Under the pieces are notes generated by a model. It searched no databases. It was not told the origin of the DNA and was given only the letters and a program-made list of their open reading frames with translations. Positions 29,718 to 38,008 of a DNA stretch of 50,801 nt are shown here, in pieces (position 1 is the first letter of the stretch; every line of letters starts with the position of its first letter). Origin of the DNA: JAKOQB01 sp036824465. Its GTDB lineage: Bacteria; Pseudomonadota; Gammaproteobacteria; Burkholderiales; Burkholderiaceae_F. The position numbers and the translations under genes were made by a program. The stretch is taken from NCBI GenBank assembly GCA_036824465.1, contig DAITAC010000018.1, positions 1 to 50,801 on the forward strand. The letters run 5' to 3'.

Positions 29718-30532
29718 GCCGCACGATGTTTGCCAATGCACGCATGTACTCGATCAATGCCACGGTCACCGCGTTGTGGCGCGAACTGCTCGCATGGGTC
29801 GTTGCGCGCGCGGGTGCGCCGATCGAGGTCATCGACTACCCGGCGCCGCAGCCACTTCCCGTGCTGTGGCAACGGCCCGACATGGCGTGCGCGCTGATGT
29901 GCGGCTACCCGTGGGTGACGTGGAGTGGTGCTGGCCAACCGGTTCCACTGGCGGCACCGCTGCCGTCAAATGCCCGCTATGAGGGTCGCGCGGTCTACTG
30001 CACCGATCTGGTGGCACGCGCCGATTCCCGACTGCAACGAGTTGATGACCTCCTGGGCAAGCGGCTCGCCTGGACCGTGCTCGATTCCCAAAGCGGTTAT
30101 CAGGCGTTGCGCGGCTTCTTCGCGCCGTACGCGCATGGCGGACGGGCCTTCAGTGCGACCGTCGGCCCGCTGGTCACGCCACGTGGCGTGATCGAAGCAC
30201 TGCTTGCGGGCGAAGCCGACGCCGGACCGCTTGATTCGTACTGGCACGATCTGTTGCGCCGGCACGAGCCCGGCCTTGCCTCCCAGATGCGTGTGATCGC
30301 CAGCACAGCGATGACGCCGATGCCGCTGTTCGTCGCGGCTGCCGGAGTGCCGAAGTCCACATGCGCGCGGCTGACCGCTGCGCTGCTTGCGGTGGCCACG
30401 GCGCCCGCCTTGCAGCAGCTGCGCGAGCAGCTTCTGATCGACGGCTTCACGCGTGTCGATTCAGCCGCGTACGACGTGCTCGTGCAGCAAGCGGCGCGGG
30501 CAGACGCGCTCAACTATTTCCAGTTGCAGTAA
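29714..30532 (+). CDS. PhnD-like (phosphonate-binding fold) protein without signal peptide
   Basis: A 272-residue protein from a GTG that overlaps the previous stop; the ATG at 29726 is an alternative. It resembles the type 2 periplasmic-binding fold of PhnD and related receptors. Features are an N-terminal NARMYSINATVTALWREL, a central CTDLVARADS, then LLGKRLAWTVLDSQSGYQALR and GVIEALLAGEADAGPLDSY. No hydrophobic leader is present, so it probably stays in the cytoplasm. It could be a ligand sensor or an enzyme using this fold rather than a transport receptor. No phosphonate genes are near. Confidence 0.72.
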   Translation: MSRTMFANARMYSINATVTALWRELLAWVVARAGAPIEVIDYPAPQPLPVLWQRPDMACALMCGYPWVTWSGAGQPVPLAAPLPSNARYEGRAVYCTDLVARADSRLQRVDDLLGKRLAWTVLDSQSGYQALRGFFAPYAHGGRAFSATVGPLVTPRGVIEALLAGEADAGPLDSYWHDLLRRHEPGLASQMRVIASTAMTPMPLFVAAAGVPKSTCARLTAALLAVATAPALQQLREQLLIDGFTRVDSAAYDVLVQQAARADALNYFQLQ

Positions 30533-30551
30533 TCTGCGCCCGCGTCTGTGC

Positions 30552-30570
30552 GCGGCGGACCTGCCGCCGC
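30552..30570 (+). other. GC-rich hairpin in the accessory operon
   Basis: A 7-bp perfect stem, GCGGCGG / CCGCCGC, with a 5-base loop. It lies 20 bases after the PhnD-like gene and 105 bases before the binding-protein gene. There is no U-tract, so a simple terminator is unlikely. It could adjust mRNA stability so that the binding protein is made in excess. Confidence 0.4.
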
Positions 30571-30674
30571 TGCACCAGGGCCCGACATGCGAAAGTTGCC
30601 GGCCCTCGCGCAAGCTAACCATGCGACACCGGCACTGATGCCGTCCAGTTGGTGAAACTCAATCGGAGGAATCC

Positions 30675-31553
30675 ATGAAGTCATTCAGATGGTCTGCGGT
30701 TGTCGCGCTTCTTGCGGCGCTCATGATCGCCCCGGTGAACGCACAACAGCCGGTGCGTGTCGGCTCCAAGAACTTCACCGAGCAGTTCGTGCTCGGCGAA
30801 ATCTATGCGCAGGCGCTCGAAGCGGCCGGCATAAAGACCGAGAAGAAGCTGAACCTTGGCGGCACGCTGATCGCGCATAAGGCACTGGAAGAGAAGCAGA
30901 TCGACATGTATCCCGAGTACACCGGCACCATGCTGCTCGCGGTCCTGAAGCTCGAGTCGATGACCGACCCCAAAGCGGTGCACGACAAGGTCAAGGAGGA
31001 GTACGCCAAGAAAGGCCTCGCGGTACTGAACCAGGCTAACGTGAACAACACCTATGTATTGGTGGTGCGGCCCGAGACGGCGGCCAAGTACAAGCTGGAA
31101 ACGCTCAGTGATCTGGCCAAGGTATCGAAGGAGTTCACCCTCGGCGCGGGGCCGGAGTTTCGCGATCGCAAGGACGGCATTCCGGGCCTGAAGGCCAAGT
31201 ACGGCATCGAGTTCAAGGAAGACCAGCAGATGGCGATCGGCCTGCGCTACAACGCCCTGAAGAACGACCAGATCAACGTCGTCAACGGCTACTCCACGGA
31301 CGGCCTGATCGCCGCGATGAAACTGAAGCGCCTGAAGGACGACCAGAACCTGTGGCCGCCGTATTTCATCGCGCCGGTGGTGCGCAAGGAGGTGCTTGAC
31401 GCGAATCCGAAGATCGCCGACGTCATAAACCGCGTGTCCGCACTGCTTGATGAAGGCACCATGGCCGCGATGAACTACCAGGTCGACGGCGACAAGATGG
31501 AGCCGAAGGATGTCGCGCGCGATTTCCTGAAGGCGAAGGGGATCGTCAAGTAA
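30675..31553 (+). CDS. Quaternary-amine-type ABC transporter substrate-binding protein (OpuC/ProX family)
   Basis: A 292-residue receptor with a signal peptide that probably ends at VNA-QQ (after residue 23). The OpuBC/OpuCC signatures are clear: SKNFTEQFVLGE (31-42), YPEYTGT (79-85), NGYSTDG (204-210) and WPPY (227-230). These surround the aromatic cage that binds glycine betaine, choline or carnitine in the family. Related HutX receptors bind histidine, and EgtU-type relatives bind ergothioneine. GGAGG precedes the ATG. The matching permeases and ATPase follow, with a HAL-fold gene in between. Confidence 0.9.
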   Translation: MKSFRWSAVVALLAALMIAPVNAQQPVRVGSKNFTEQFVLGEIYAQALEAAGIKTEKKLNLGGTLIAHKALEEKQIDMYPEYTGTMLLAVLKLESMTDPKAVHDKVKEEYAKKGLAVLNQANVNNTYVLVVRPETAAKYKLETLSDLAKVSKEFTLGAGPEFRDRKDGIPGLKAKYGIEFKEDQQMAIGLRYNALKNDQINVVNGYSTDGLIAAMKLKRLKDDQNLWPPYFIAPVVRKEVLDANPKIADVINRVSALLDEGTMAAMNYQVDGDKMEPKDVARDFLKAKGIVK

Positions 31554-31581
31554 GTACCGCCACCTCCCGGTCGGTAACGCG

Positions 31582-33075
31582 ATGATTTCGCTCGGCGACG
31601 CGCCGCTGTCGATCGACGATCTGGTGCGCGTCGCGCGTGACGGTACCGCAGTCGAACTCACCGATGCGGCGCGCGCAAAGCTCGCCGCCGCGCGCGCCGT
31701 GGTGGAAAAGTTCGCGCAGTCCGACGTGCCGATCTACGGACTGAACACTGCGCTTGGCGCCAACACCGGCAAGCCGCTCGCCGACAACGATCTGGCCGAG
31801 TACCAGCACCGCGCAGTGCGCGCGCGCGCGGTTGGGGTGGGCCCGGCATACGACACCGCATCAGTGCGCGCAATGCTGTTTGCGCGCGTTGCCGGCATGC
31901 GCGTCGGCGCTTCAGGTGTGTCGCCACATGTGCTCGACGCGCTGATCGCAGCGCTGAATCGCAGCGTGCATCCTGTCGTGCCGCGCTTTGGTTCGATCTC
32001 GGTCGGCGACCTGCCGCAACTGTCTCATCTGGCGCTCGCGCTGATCGGCGAAGGCGAAGCCGAATTCAAGGGCGAACGGCTGCCGGGTGCGGAAGCGCTG
32101 CGGCGTGCGGGACTTGTGCCGGTCGCGCTCGGCGCCAAGGACGGCCTGGCGTTGATCAGCGCTAACGCGGCCACCGTCGGCCGCGCGGCGCTGGTGCTCG
32201 ACGATGCGCGTGCGCTGCTCGACGCGTGGTTGTCGGTGATTGCGCTGTCGTTTGAGGGCTTCCGCGCAAATGTCGGCCCGCTCGACGAGCGCGCGGTCAC
32301 CGCGCGCCCGGCACCGGGACAGATCGAGGTCGCACACAGACTTCGCAAGCTGCTCGAAGGCAGCGCGCTCAACGCGGCCGGCGCTGCGCGCCGCGTGCAA
32401 GACCCGGTGTCATTCCGCTGCGTGGCACAGGTGCATGGCGCCGCCGACTGGACGCTGCAAGAGGCGCGCACGCAGATCGAGATCGAACTGAACAGCGGCG
32501 CCGATAGCCCGCTGGTTCTCGCCGATGATGGCGTGATGATCTCCAACGGCAACTTTCACATTCCGGCGCTGGCGATCGCGTTCGATACGCTGGCGATCGC
32601 GCTCGCACAGGTCGCCCATGTCGCGGTCGAACGCACGATCAAGTTCATGTCGCCGGCGTTCACGGACCTGCCGCTGCAGTTGACGCGGCACGGACCGGCA
32701 CATTCCGGTTTCGCCACCACGCAGAAAACGCTGACCGCGCTTGCCAACGAGATCCGGCTGCGGGCCAATCCCGGTTCACTCGATTTCCTGCCGGTGTCGG
32801 AGCGCGTCGAAGACCACGCGCCGATGGCGCTTGCGTGCGTGGAAAAACTCGCCGAGGCGATCGAGCGCGCACGCTACATCGCCGCGATTGAACTGATGGC
32901 GGCCGCACAGGCGGTCGATCTGCGCGGAACCGAGGTCACCTCGATGGGTCACGGCGCACGCGCCGCGCATCAATCGCTGCGCGCACAGATCGCGATGCTG
33001 GACGAAGATCGCGCACTCGGCCCGGACATCGAACGAGCCCAGCAGCTGATCCGGACCGGATTCGCAGCACAATGA
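31582..33075 (+). CDS. HAL-fold aromatic amino acid lyase homologue lacking the MIO triad
   Basis: A 497-residue homologue of histidine ammonia-lyase with large active-site changes. The MIO-forming Ala-Ser-Gly is Ser140-Val141-Gly142 (GSISVGDLPQLSH), so the MIO group should not form. The catalytic Asn of LLNGTQ is Ser193, and the Tyr of QDPYSLR is Val276. Tyr52, Arg279 and the Glu410-Asp411-His412 segment are kept. A lysine, Lys382, appears in the TTQKT helix where HutH has AQVT. From memory, ergothionase is a HAL-fold enzyme that works without MIO because trimethylamine is a good leaving group. The stop overlaps the permease start in an ATGA. An elimination on a trimethylated histidine is inferred. 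Confidence 0.85.
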   Translation: MISLGDAPLSIDDLVRVARDGTAVELTDAARAKLAAARAVVEKFAQSDVPIYGLNTALGANTGKPLADNDLAEYQHRAVRARAVGVGPAYDTASVRAMLFARVAGMRVGASGVSPHVLDALIAALNRSVHPVVPRFGSISVGDLPQLSHLALALIGEGEAEFKGERLPGAEALRRAGLVPVALGAKDGLALISANAATVGRAALVLDDARALLDAWLSVIALSFEGFRANVGPLDERAVTARPAPGQIEVAHRLRKLLEGSALNAAGAARRVQDPVSFRCVAQVHGAADWTLQEARTQIEIELNSGADSPLVLADDGVMISNGNFHIPALAIAFDTLAIALAQVAHVAVERTIKFMSPAFTDLPLQLTRHGPAHSGFATTQKTLTALANEIRLRANPGSLDFLPVSERVEDHAPMALACVEKLAEAIERARYIAAIELMAAAQAVDLRGTEVTSMGHGARAAHQSLRAQIAMLDEDRALGPDIERAQQLIRTGFAAQ

Positions 33076-33695
33076 AGTGGCTCGAACGCAACTGGGACCA
33101 GGTGCTGCTCGGCCTCGGCGAGCATCTGCTCATCTCGGCTACGGCACTGGCGATCGCCTTCGCGCTGTCGCTCGCCATCGGCATCTGGGCGGCACGTGAT
33201 CGCCGCGTGCTGGCGGCGGCACTTGCTATCAGCGGTTTCCTGTACACGATTCCAACCCTCGCACTGCTTGCGCTGCTGATCCCGTTCGTGGGGTTGGGCA
33301 AAACCAACGCGATCATCACGATGGTCGCGTTTTCACTGCTGATCCTGATCCGCAACGTCGCCACCGGCATCCGCGAAGTGCCGGCCGAAGTGGTCGATGC
33401 GGCGCGCGGCATGGGCATGAGCGCGGGACAGATCCTGGCCCGCATCGAACTGCCGCTCGCGGCGCCGGTGATCGTTGCCGGGCTGCGTATCGCGGCGGTG
33501 ACGGTGATCAGCGTGACTGTGGTCGCTGCCTACGTGAATTCCGGTGGACTCGGCACGCTGATCCTGGCCGGCATCCAGACCGATCACGCACCGAAGATCT
33601 GGGTCGGTGCGCTGACCGCGTGCGCACTCGCCGTCACGGTCGATCTGTCACTTGCGCGCACCGAGTCGTGGCTGAAGCGACGCAGTGCCGCGTGA
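33072..33695 (+). CDS. ABC transporter permease (OpuC/ProW family), first
   Basis: A 207-residue inner-membrane permease with about five spans. The EAA loop is EVVDAARGMGMSAGQILARIELP, the contact site for the ATPase. The start overlaps the HAL-fold gene stop in an ATGA, so the lyase and transporter are translationally coupled. It pairs with the second permease to form the heterodimeric channel of the importer whose receptor is at 30675. Confidence 0.93.
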   Translation: MKWLERNWDQVLLGLGEHLLISATALAIAFALSLAIGIWAARDRRVLAAALAISGFLYTIPTLALLALLIPFVGLGKTNAIITMVAFSLLILIRNVATGIREVPAEVVDAARGMGMSAGQILARIELPLAAPVIVAGLRIAAVTVISVTVVAAYVNSGGLGTLILAGIQTDHAPKIWVGALTACALAVTVDLSLARTESWLKRRSAA

Positions 33696-34348
33696 TGGCG
33701 ATGCTGCAACAGGCCTGGCTCTACATCCTCAACAATCCGCTGCAGTTCGCAAAGGCGGCGGGCGTTCACGTCAGCCTGTCCGTCTGCGCACTCTCGATTG
33801 CTGCCGCCTTGGCGATTCCCGCCGCAGTCTGGCTGACACGCAGGGGCGGCGCAGTAGCGCTGGCCGGAATCAACGCCGCCAACATCGGCCGCACGCTGCC
33901 ATCGCTCGCGGTGCTGGCGCTGGTGATGCCGGTGCTCGGCACCGGCTTCGCGCCATCACTCTTCGCGCTGACCCTGCTCGCATTGCCGCCGATCTTGATC
34001 AACGCCTACACCGGGCTGCGCGAGGTCGACGTCGACGTGATCGACTCGGCGCGCGGCATGGGCATGACGATGGGCGAGATCCTGCGCAAGATCGAACTGC
34101 CGATCGCACTCCCCGTGATCTTCGCGGGACTGCGCACCGCCGCCGTGCAGGTGGTGTCAGGCGCTGTGCTCGCCGCGTTTATCGGCGGCGGCGGGCTGGG
34201 CGACTACATCACGGCCGGCATCGCGATGATGTCGATGCACCTGCTGCTGGTCGGCGCGGTTCCGGTGACGCTGCTGTCGATCGGCGCCGACGCGCTGTTC
34301 GCCGCGCTGCAAAAGCGGCTGACACCGAAGGGGCTGCAGGCGACATGA
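33695..34348 (+). CDS. ABC transporter permease (OpuC/ProW family), second
   Basis: A 217-residue permease with about five spans. It starts at the ATG that shares one base with the previous stop (TGATG); the frame upstream of this is not permease-like. The EAA loop is DVIDSARGMGMTMGEILRKIELP. It resembles the first permease but is clearly distinct, as expected for an OpuC-type heterodimer. Its stop overlaps the ATPase start in an ATGA. Confidence 0.93.
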   Translation: MAMLQQAWLYILNNPLQFAKAAGVHVSLSVCALSIAAALAIPAAVWLTRRGGAVALAGINAANIGRTLPSLAVLALVMPVLGTGFAPSLFALTLLALPPILINAYTGLREVDVDVIDSARGMGMTMGEILRKIELPIALPVIFAGLRTAAVQVVSGAVLAAFIGGGGLGDYITAGIAMMSMHLLLVGAVPVTLLSIGADALFAALQKRLTPKGLQAT

Positions 34349-35283
34349 TCAAGCTCGACGCGCTGACCAAGCGATTCGGACGCACAGCGGCTGTCGATGC
34401 GCTGACGATCGACATTCCCGAGGGAGACATTTGCGTACTGATTGGTCCGTCCGGCTGCGGCAAGACGACCACGATGCGAATGATCAACCGCATGATCGAG
34501 CCGGACGCGGGCCGCATCGAGGTCGGCGGGCGCGATGTCACGCACATCGACGCGGTCGAACTGCGCCGCTCGGTCGGCTATGTGATCCAGCAGGTCGGGT
34601 TGTTTCCGCACATGAGCATCGCCGAGAACGTTGCCACCGTGCCGCGCCTGCTCGGCTGGGACACCGCACGCATCGAAGGCCGTATCGATGAACTGCTGGA
34701 ACTGGTCGGACTCGATCCGGCGCAGTTCCGCACGCGCTATCCGCGTGAACTGTCGGGCGGACAGAAGCAGCGCGTCGGCGTGGCGCGTGCACTCGCGGCC
34801 GATCCGCCGGTGATGCTGATGGACGAGCCGTTCGGCGCCATTGACCCAATCACGCGCGCCAAGCTGCAGGACGAGTTCCTGAGCATCCTGCGCCGGCTCA
34901 GAAAGACGATCGTGTTTGTCACGCACGATATCGACGAGGCGATCAAGATGGGCAACCGCATCGCGATCCTGCGCAGCGGCCGCCTGGTGCAGTACGACAC
35001 GCCGGAGGCGATCCTCGCGCGCCCCGCCGATGGGTTCGTCGAGGAGTTCGTCGGCGCCGATCGGGCGCTGAAACGCCTGTCGCTGCTGATGGTCGCCGAT
35101 CACCTCGATGATGAGCCGGTATCGCCATCGGCGGCGAAGCTGTCGACCCACGCCAGCTTGCACCATGCGCTTTCGCTTCTGCTGACCTCCGGCGCCGATC
35201 ACGCTGCCGTGGTCGATGATGCGGGCGCGGTCCGCGGCCGGGTGACGCTCGAGCGGATCAAGGCCGCAGCGACCGCGCACTGA
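34345..35283 (+). CDS. ABC transporter ATPase (ProV/OpuCA family)
   Basis: A 312-residue ATPase for the quaternary-amine-type importer. Walker A is GPSGCGKT (34-41), the signature is LSGGQKQR (136-143), and Walker B is VMLMDEP (156-162). A C-terminal region from about residue 245, with SGADHAAVVDDAGAVRGRVTLERI, looks like one CBS domain. In OpuA-type systems, CBS domains sense ionic strength; this one may be reduced. The frame continues upstream of 34345, but the ATPase domain begins here. The FAD oxidase gene follows after 18 bases. Confidence 0.94.
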   Translation: MIKLDALTKRFGRTAAVDALTIDIPEGDICVLIGPSGCGKTTTMRMINRMIEPDAGRIEVGGRDVTHIDAVELRRSVGYVIQQVGLFPHMSIAENVATVPRLLGWDTARIEGRIDELLELVGLDPAQFRTRYPRELSGGQKQRVGVARALAADPPVMLMDEPFGAIDPITRAKLQDEFLSILRRLRKTIVFVTHDIDEAIKMGNRIAILRSGRLVQYDTPEAILARPADGFVEEFVGADRALKRLSLLMVADHLDDEPVSPSAAKLSTHASLHHALSLLLTSGADHAAVVDDAGAVRGRVTLERIKAAATAH

Positions 35284-35301
35284 ACACTCACGCACGCAAC
35301 C

Positions 35302-36492
35302 ATGGCCCAGGAACGCTTCGATGCGATCGTGATCGGCGCTGGTGTGATCGGCACCTCGATCGCGTATCACCTCGCGCGCGAACGCGTCCGCGTGCTGCTG
35401 CTCGAACGCGGGCAGATCGGGCAGGGAACGACTGCGCAGTCCTCGTGCATCCTGCGCACCCATTACAGCGTGCCGGAGAACGTGGCGCTCGCGCAGGCGG
35501 CGTGGCGCGTGTATGCGGACTTCGCCGCGTATCTGGACGACCCCGAGGCCGACTGCGGGCTGGTCAAGTGCGGCTATCTGATCGCCGCGCCCGAGGGAGA
35601 TAAGGCCGCTGCACTGCGCGAAACGCTCGCCGCGCAGCACGCACGCGGAATCGCTGCGTCCGAGATCGACGCGCGCAGCGCGGGCGAACTGCTGTCGATC
35701 GCGCGCTTCGACGATGCCGCGCTGATCGGCTACGAGCCCGAGGCCGGCTATGCCGACGCCTGGCTCGTCACGAGCGGCTTCGCGCGCAATGCGCGCCGGC
35801 TTGGCGCCGTCGTGCGCGAGGGCATCGCCGTCACCGGGCTGAACCGTGAAGGATCACGAATCGTCGGCGTGCAGACTGCCAGCGGATCGATCCATGCCGA
35901 CACCGTCATCAGCGTGCAAAACATCTGGAGCCGCGAACTGGCGCAGTGGACCGGCATCGACCTGCCACTGACGATCGAACGACACGCGGTGATGACGCTT
36001 GACTGCCCGGGCGCGCATTACACGCGCGCGATGCCGGTGTTCAAGGATTTGGCCTCTACCGGAATGATCTACTGCCGCAGCTATGGCGGCGTGCAGATGC
36101 TGGTGAGCGAAGGCATCACCGGTGAGGCGCTCGAGCGCCCCGATACGACGCAGGCCGACGTACCACTGGAAACCGTGATCGAGGTCGGCGCCCAGGTCGC
36201 GCAGCGCTTTCCCGCGTACGCCGATGCCGGCCTCGCATCATCGTGGACGGGCGTCTACGACGTGACGCCGGACTGGAATCCGGTGCTCGGTCCCTTGCCC
36301 GGACTCAACGGCTTGCTGGTGGCGTACGGTTTTTCCGGACACGGCTTCAAACTCGCACCGGCGATTGGCCGCGTGCTGGCGCAAGCGGCGCTCGGTCAAC
36401 CGACCGACGTGCCCTTGGCGCCATTTGCGCTCGACCGCTTTGGGGCCGGAAGGGCGCTGCGCGGCCGCTACGGCGCAGGGGCGGTGTCATGA
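35302..36492 (+). CDS. FAD-dependent oxidoreductase (DadA / sarcosine oxidase beta-like)
   Basis: A 396-residue flavoprotein of the D-amino-acid-oxidase superfamily. The dinucleotide motif GAGVIGTSIAYHLA is at 12-25, followed by LRTHYSVPENVALA, which is typical of sarcosine-oxidase-beta-like members. The C-terminal GVYDVTPDWNPVLGP and YGFSGHGFKLAPAIGR are also characteristic. These enzymes oxidise secondary or tertiary amines such as N-methyl amino acids. It lies 18 bases after the ABC ATPase, so it probably acts on the imported compound or its product. The exact substrate is unknown. Confidence 0.87.
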   Translation: MAQERFDAIVIGAGVIGTSIAYHLARERVRVLLLERGQIGQGTTAQSSCILRTHYSVPENVALAQAAWRVYADFAAYLDDPEADCGLVKCGYLIAAPEGDKAAALRETLAAQHARGIAASEIDARSAGELLSIARFDDAALIGYEPEAGYADAWLVTSGFARNARRLGAVVREGIAVTGLNREGSRIVGVQTASGSIHADTVISVQNIWSRELAQWTGIDLPLTIERHAVMTLDCPGAHYTRAMPVFKDLASTGMIYCRSYGGVQMLVSEGITGEALERPDTTQADVPLETVIEVGAQVAQRFPAYADAGLASSWTGVYDVTPDWNPVLGPLPGLNGLLVAYGFSGHGFKLAPAIGRVLAQAALGQPTDVPLAPFALDRFGAGRALRGRYGAGAVS

Positions 36493-36574
36493 GCAACACG
36501 GTCCGCTGTTTGCGCCGATCGCGACCCTTGGCATACTGCGGCCAGACTCGAACAACATCACGAGGAGACAGGAG

Positions 36575-37552
36575 ATGAGCATCCGCCGCCGTACCGTCCT
36601 GCAAGCCACCGCCGCACTCGCCGCCGCGAGCGCACTTCCCGCCACCTTCGCGCAACAACGCATCTTCTTCGGCATCGCCACCGGCGGCACGGGGGGAACG
36701 TACTATCCGCTTGGTGGCATGCTGGCGCAGCTGATCTCGAACAAGGTGGTGATCAACAACCAGAAGATGTCGGCCACTGCGGAAACGGCCGGTGCATCGG
36801 TCGCCAATGCGCAACTCCTTGGCCGCAAGGAGATCGAGTCGGCGTTCATCGCCGCCGATATCCTCGACGCCGCGTTCGTCGGCAAGGCGCAGTTCGAAGG
36901 CAAGCCGCTGAAGAACCTGCGGGCGCTCGGATCGCTCTATCCGGAACAGGTACAGCTCGTCACTGCGACCAAGTCGAACATCCGCAGCTTCAAGGATCTC
37001 AAGGGCAAGAGCGTGTCGTCGGGTTCGCCGGGCTCGGGCCAGTGGCAGCTGCTTGGCGATCTGCTCGAAGCGCACGGCATGACGCGCAAGGACATCGGTG
37101 AGGACCTGTCGTCGTTCGCGCAGTCGGTCGACAAGATCAAGGACGGCAACCTGACGGCGTCGCTGATCACTGCCGGCGCGCCGACCGCATCGATCACCGA
37201 TCTCGCCAACACGCACGACATCCGCATCGTGCCGCTCACCGGCCCCGAGATCGACGCGCTGCGCAAGAAGCAGCCGTACTACGCGCAGATCCAACTGCCG
37301 GCGAATACGTACAAGGGGCAGACTGCGCCGGTCGATACGCTGGCGGTGATGGCGGTATGGGCCACGCACGACGGGCTGTCGAACGACATCGCGTATGCGG
37401 TGACCAAGGCGCTGTACGAGAACACTGACATCCTTGGCCAGGTGCATCCCAAGGGTAAGGAGATTCGGCTTGCGACCGCGCTGCAGTCGGTGTCGATCCC
37501 GCTTCATCCCGGCGCAGAGAAGTTCTACAAGGAGAAGGGCGCGCTGAGCTAG
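36575..37552 (+). CDS. TAXI-family TRAP transporter solute receptor
   Basis: A 325-residue periplasmic receptor of the TAXI type. The signal peptide starts MSIRRRTVLQATAALAAASA, with RRTVLQ resembling a twin-arginine motif, so Tat export is possible. The mature part begins with GIATGGTGGTYYPLGG, the TAXI signature. The ATG at 36575 has GGAGACAGGAG upstream. It starts the receptor, DUF1850 and TRAP permease set, 82 bases after the FAD oxidase gene. Relatives often bind dicarboxylates or amino acids such as glutamate; the ligand here is not known. Confidence 0.92.
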   Translation: MSIRRRTVLQATAALAAASALPATFAQQRIFFGIATGGTGGTYYPLGGMLAQLISNKVVINNQKMSATAETAGASVANAQLLGRKEIESAFIAADILDAAFVGKAQFEGKPLKNLRALGSLYPEQVQLVTATKSNIRSFKDLKGKSVSSGSPGSGQWQLLGDLLEAHGMTRKDIGEDLSSFAQSVDKIKDGNLTASLITAGAPTASITDLANTHDIRIVPLTGPEIDALRKKQPYYAQIQLPANTYKGQTAPVDTLAVMAVWATHDGLSNDIAYAVTKALYENTDILGQVHPKGKEIRLATALQSVSIPLHPGAEKFYKEKGALS

Positions 37553-37555
37553 CCG

Positions 37556-38008
37556 ATGCTGCTTGTGCTCGCGGCCGCGGGTGTCGCGGCCGCGTGCGCG
37601 CTCGAGGTGCGCAGCGTGCCGCAAGGGGATGTACTTGAACGGGTGCCGCTCACGCGGCACGCCTTTGCGCTGCGCTACACGCATTCGGTCACGTTGCGCC
37701 CGGTCGAGAGCCGCTACGAATTGCGCGCCGGCCGCATCGTGCAGACGGCCGAAGTGTTCGACGAACACGGCCCCGGCATGGCCACCGAACCACTACCGGG
37801 TGAGCGGCTCGACACGGTGCGTGATGCCTCAGGTGTGCGCTATGTGCTGACGATGCAACGGCCGATCAACCGACTGATCGTGCGTGTGCACCGGCTGCCG
37901 GCGCAAAAGCTCGTCGTCCGTGATGAAACGCTTGACCTCACCCGCTTCGGCGAACGTGCGCTTGAATTGAATCCGATCTGCGGCTCGGCTGACAAGAAAC
38001 ACCCATGA
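37556..38008 (+). CDS. DUF1850-family protein
   Basis: A 150-residue protein with a short hydrophobic N-terminus (LLVLAAAGVAAACALEV) that may be a signal or anchor. The body contains RYTHSVTLRPVESRYEL and DEHGPGMATEPLPGE, which mark the DUF1850 family. These genes usually sit between a TAXI receptor and a fused TRAP permease, exactly as here. The start is three bases after the receptor stop, and the stop overlaps the permease start in an ATGA. The molecular role is unknown; an accessory function in the transporter is inferred. Confidence 0.85.
   Translation: MLLVLAAAGVAAACALEVRSVPQGDVLERVPLTRHAFALRYTHSVTLRPVESRYELRAGRIVQTAEVFDEHGPGMATEPLPGERLDTVRDASGVRYVLTMQRPINRLIVRVHRLPAQKLVVRDETLDLTRFGERALELNPICGSADKKHP

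Noticed and set aside
31582..33075. The second HAL-fold gene as a decaying duplicate of hutH
   Set aside because: It is full length with an intact frame, keeps Tyr52, Arg279 and the Glu-Asp-His segment, and is coupled to the permease gene by ATGA. The changes look selective rather than random.
36347..37768. A 473-codon open frame on the minus strand
   Set aside because: It is antisense to the TAXI receptor and DUF1850 genes and has shadow-type composition.
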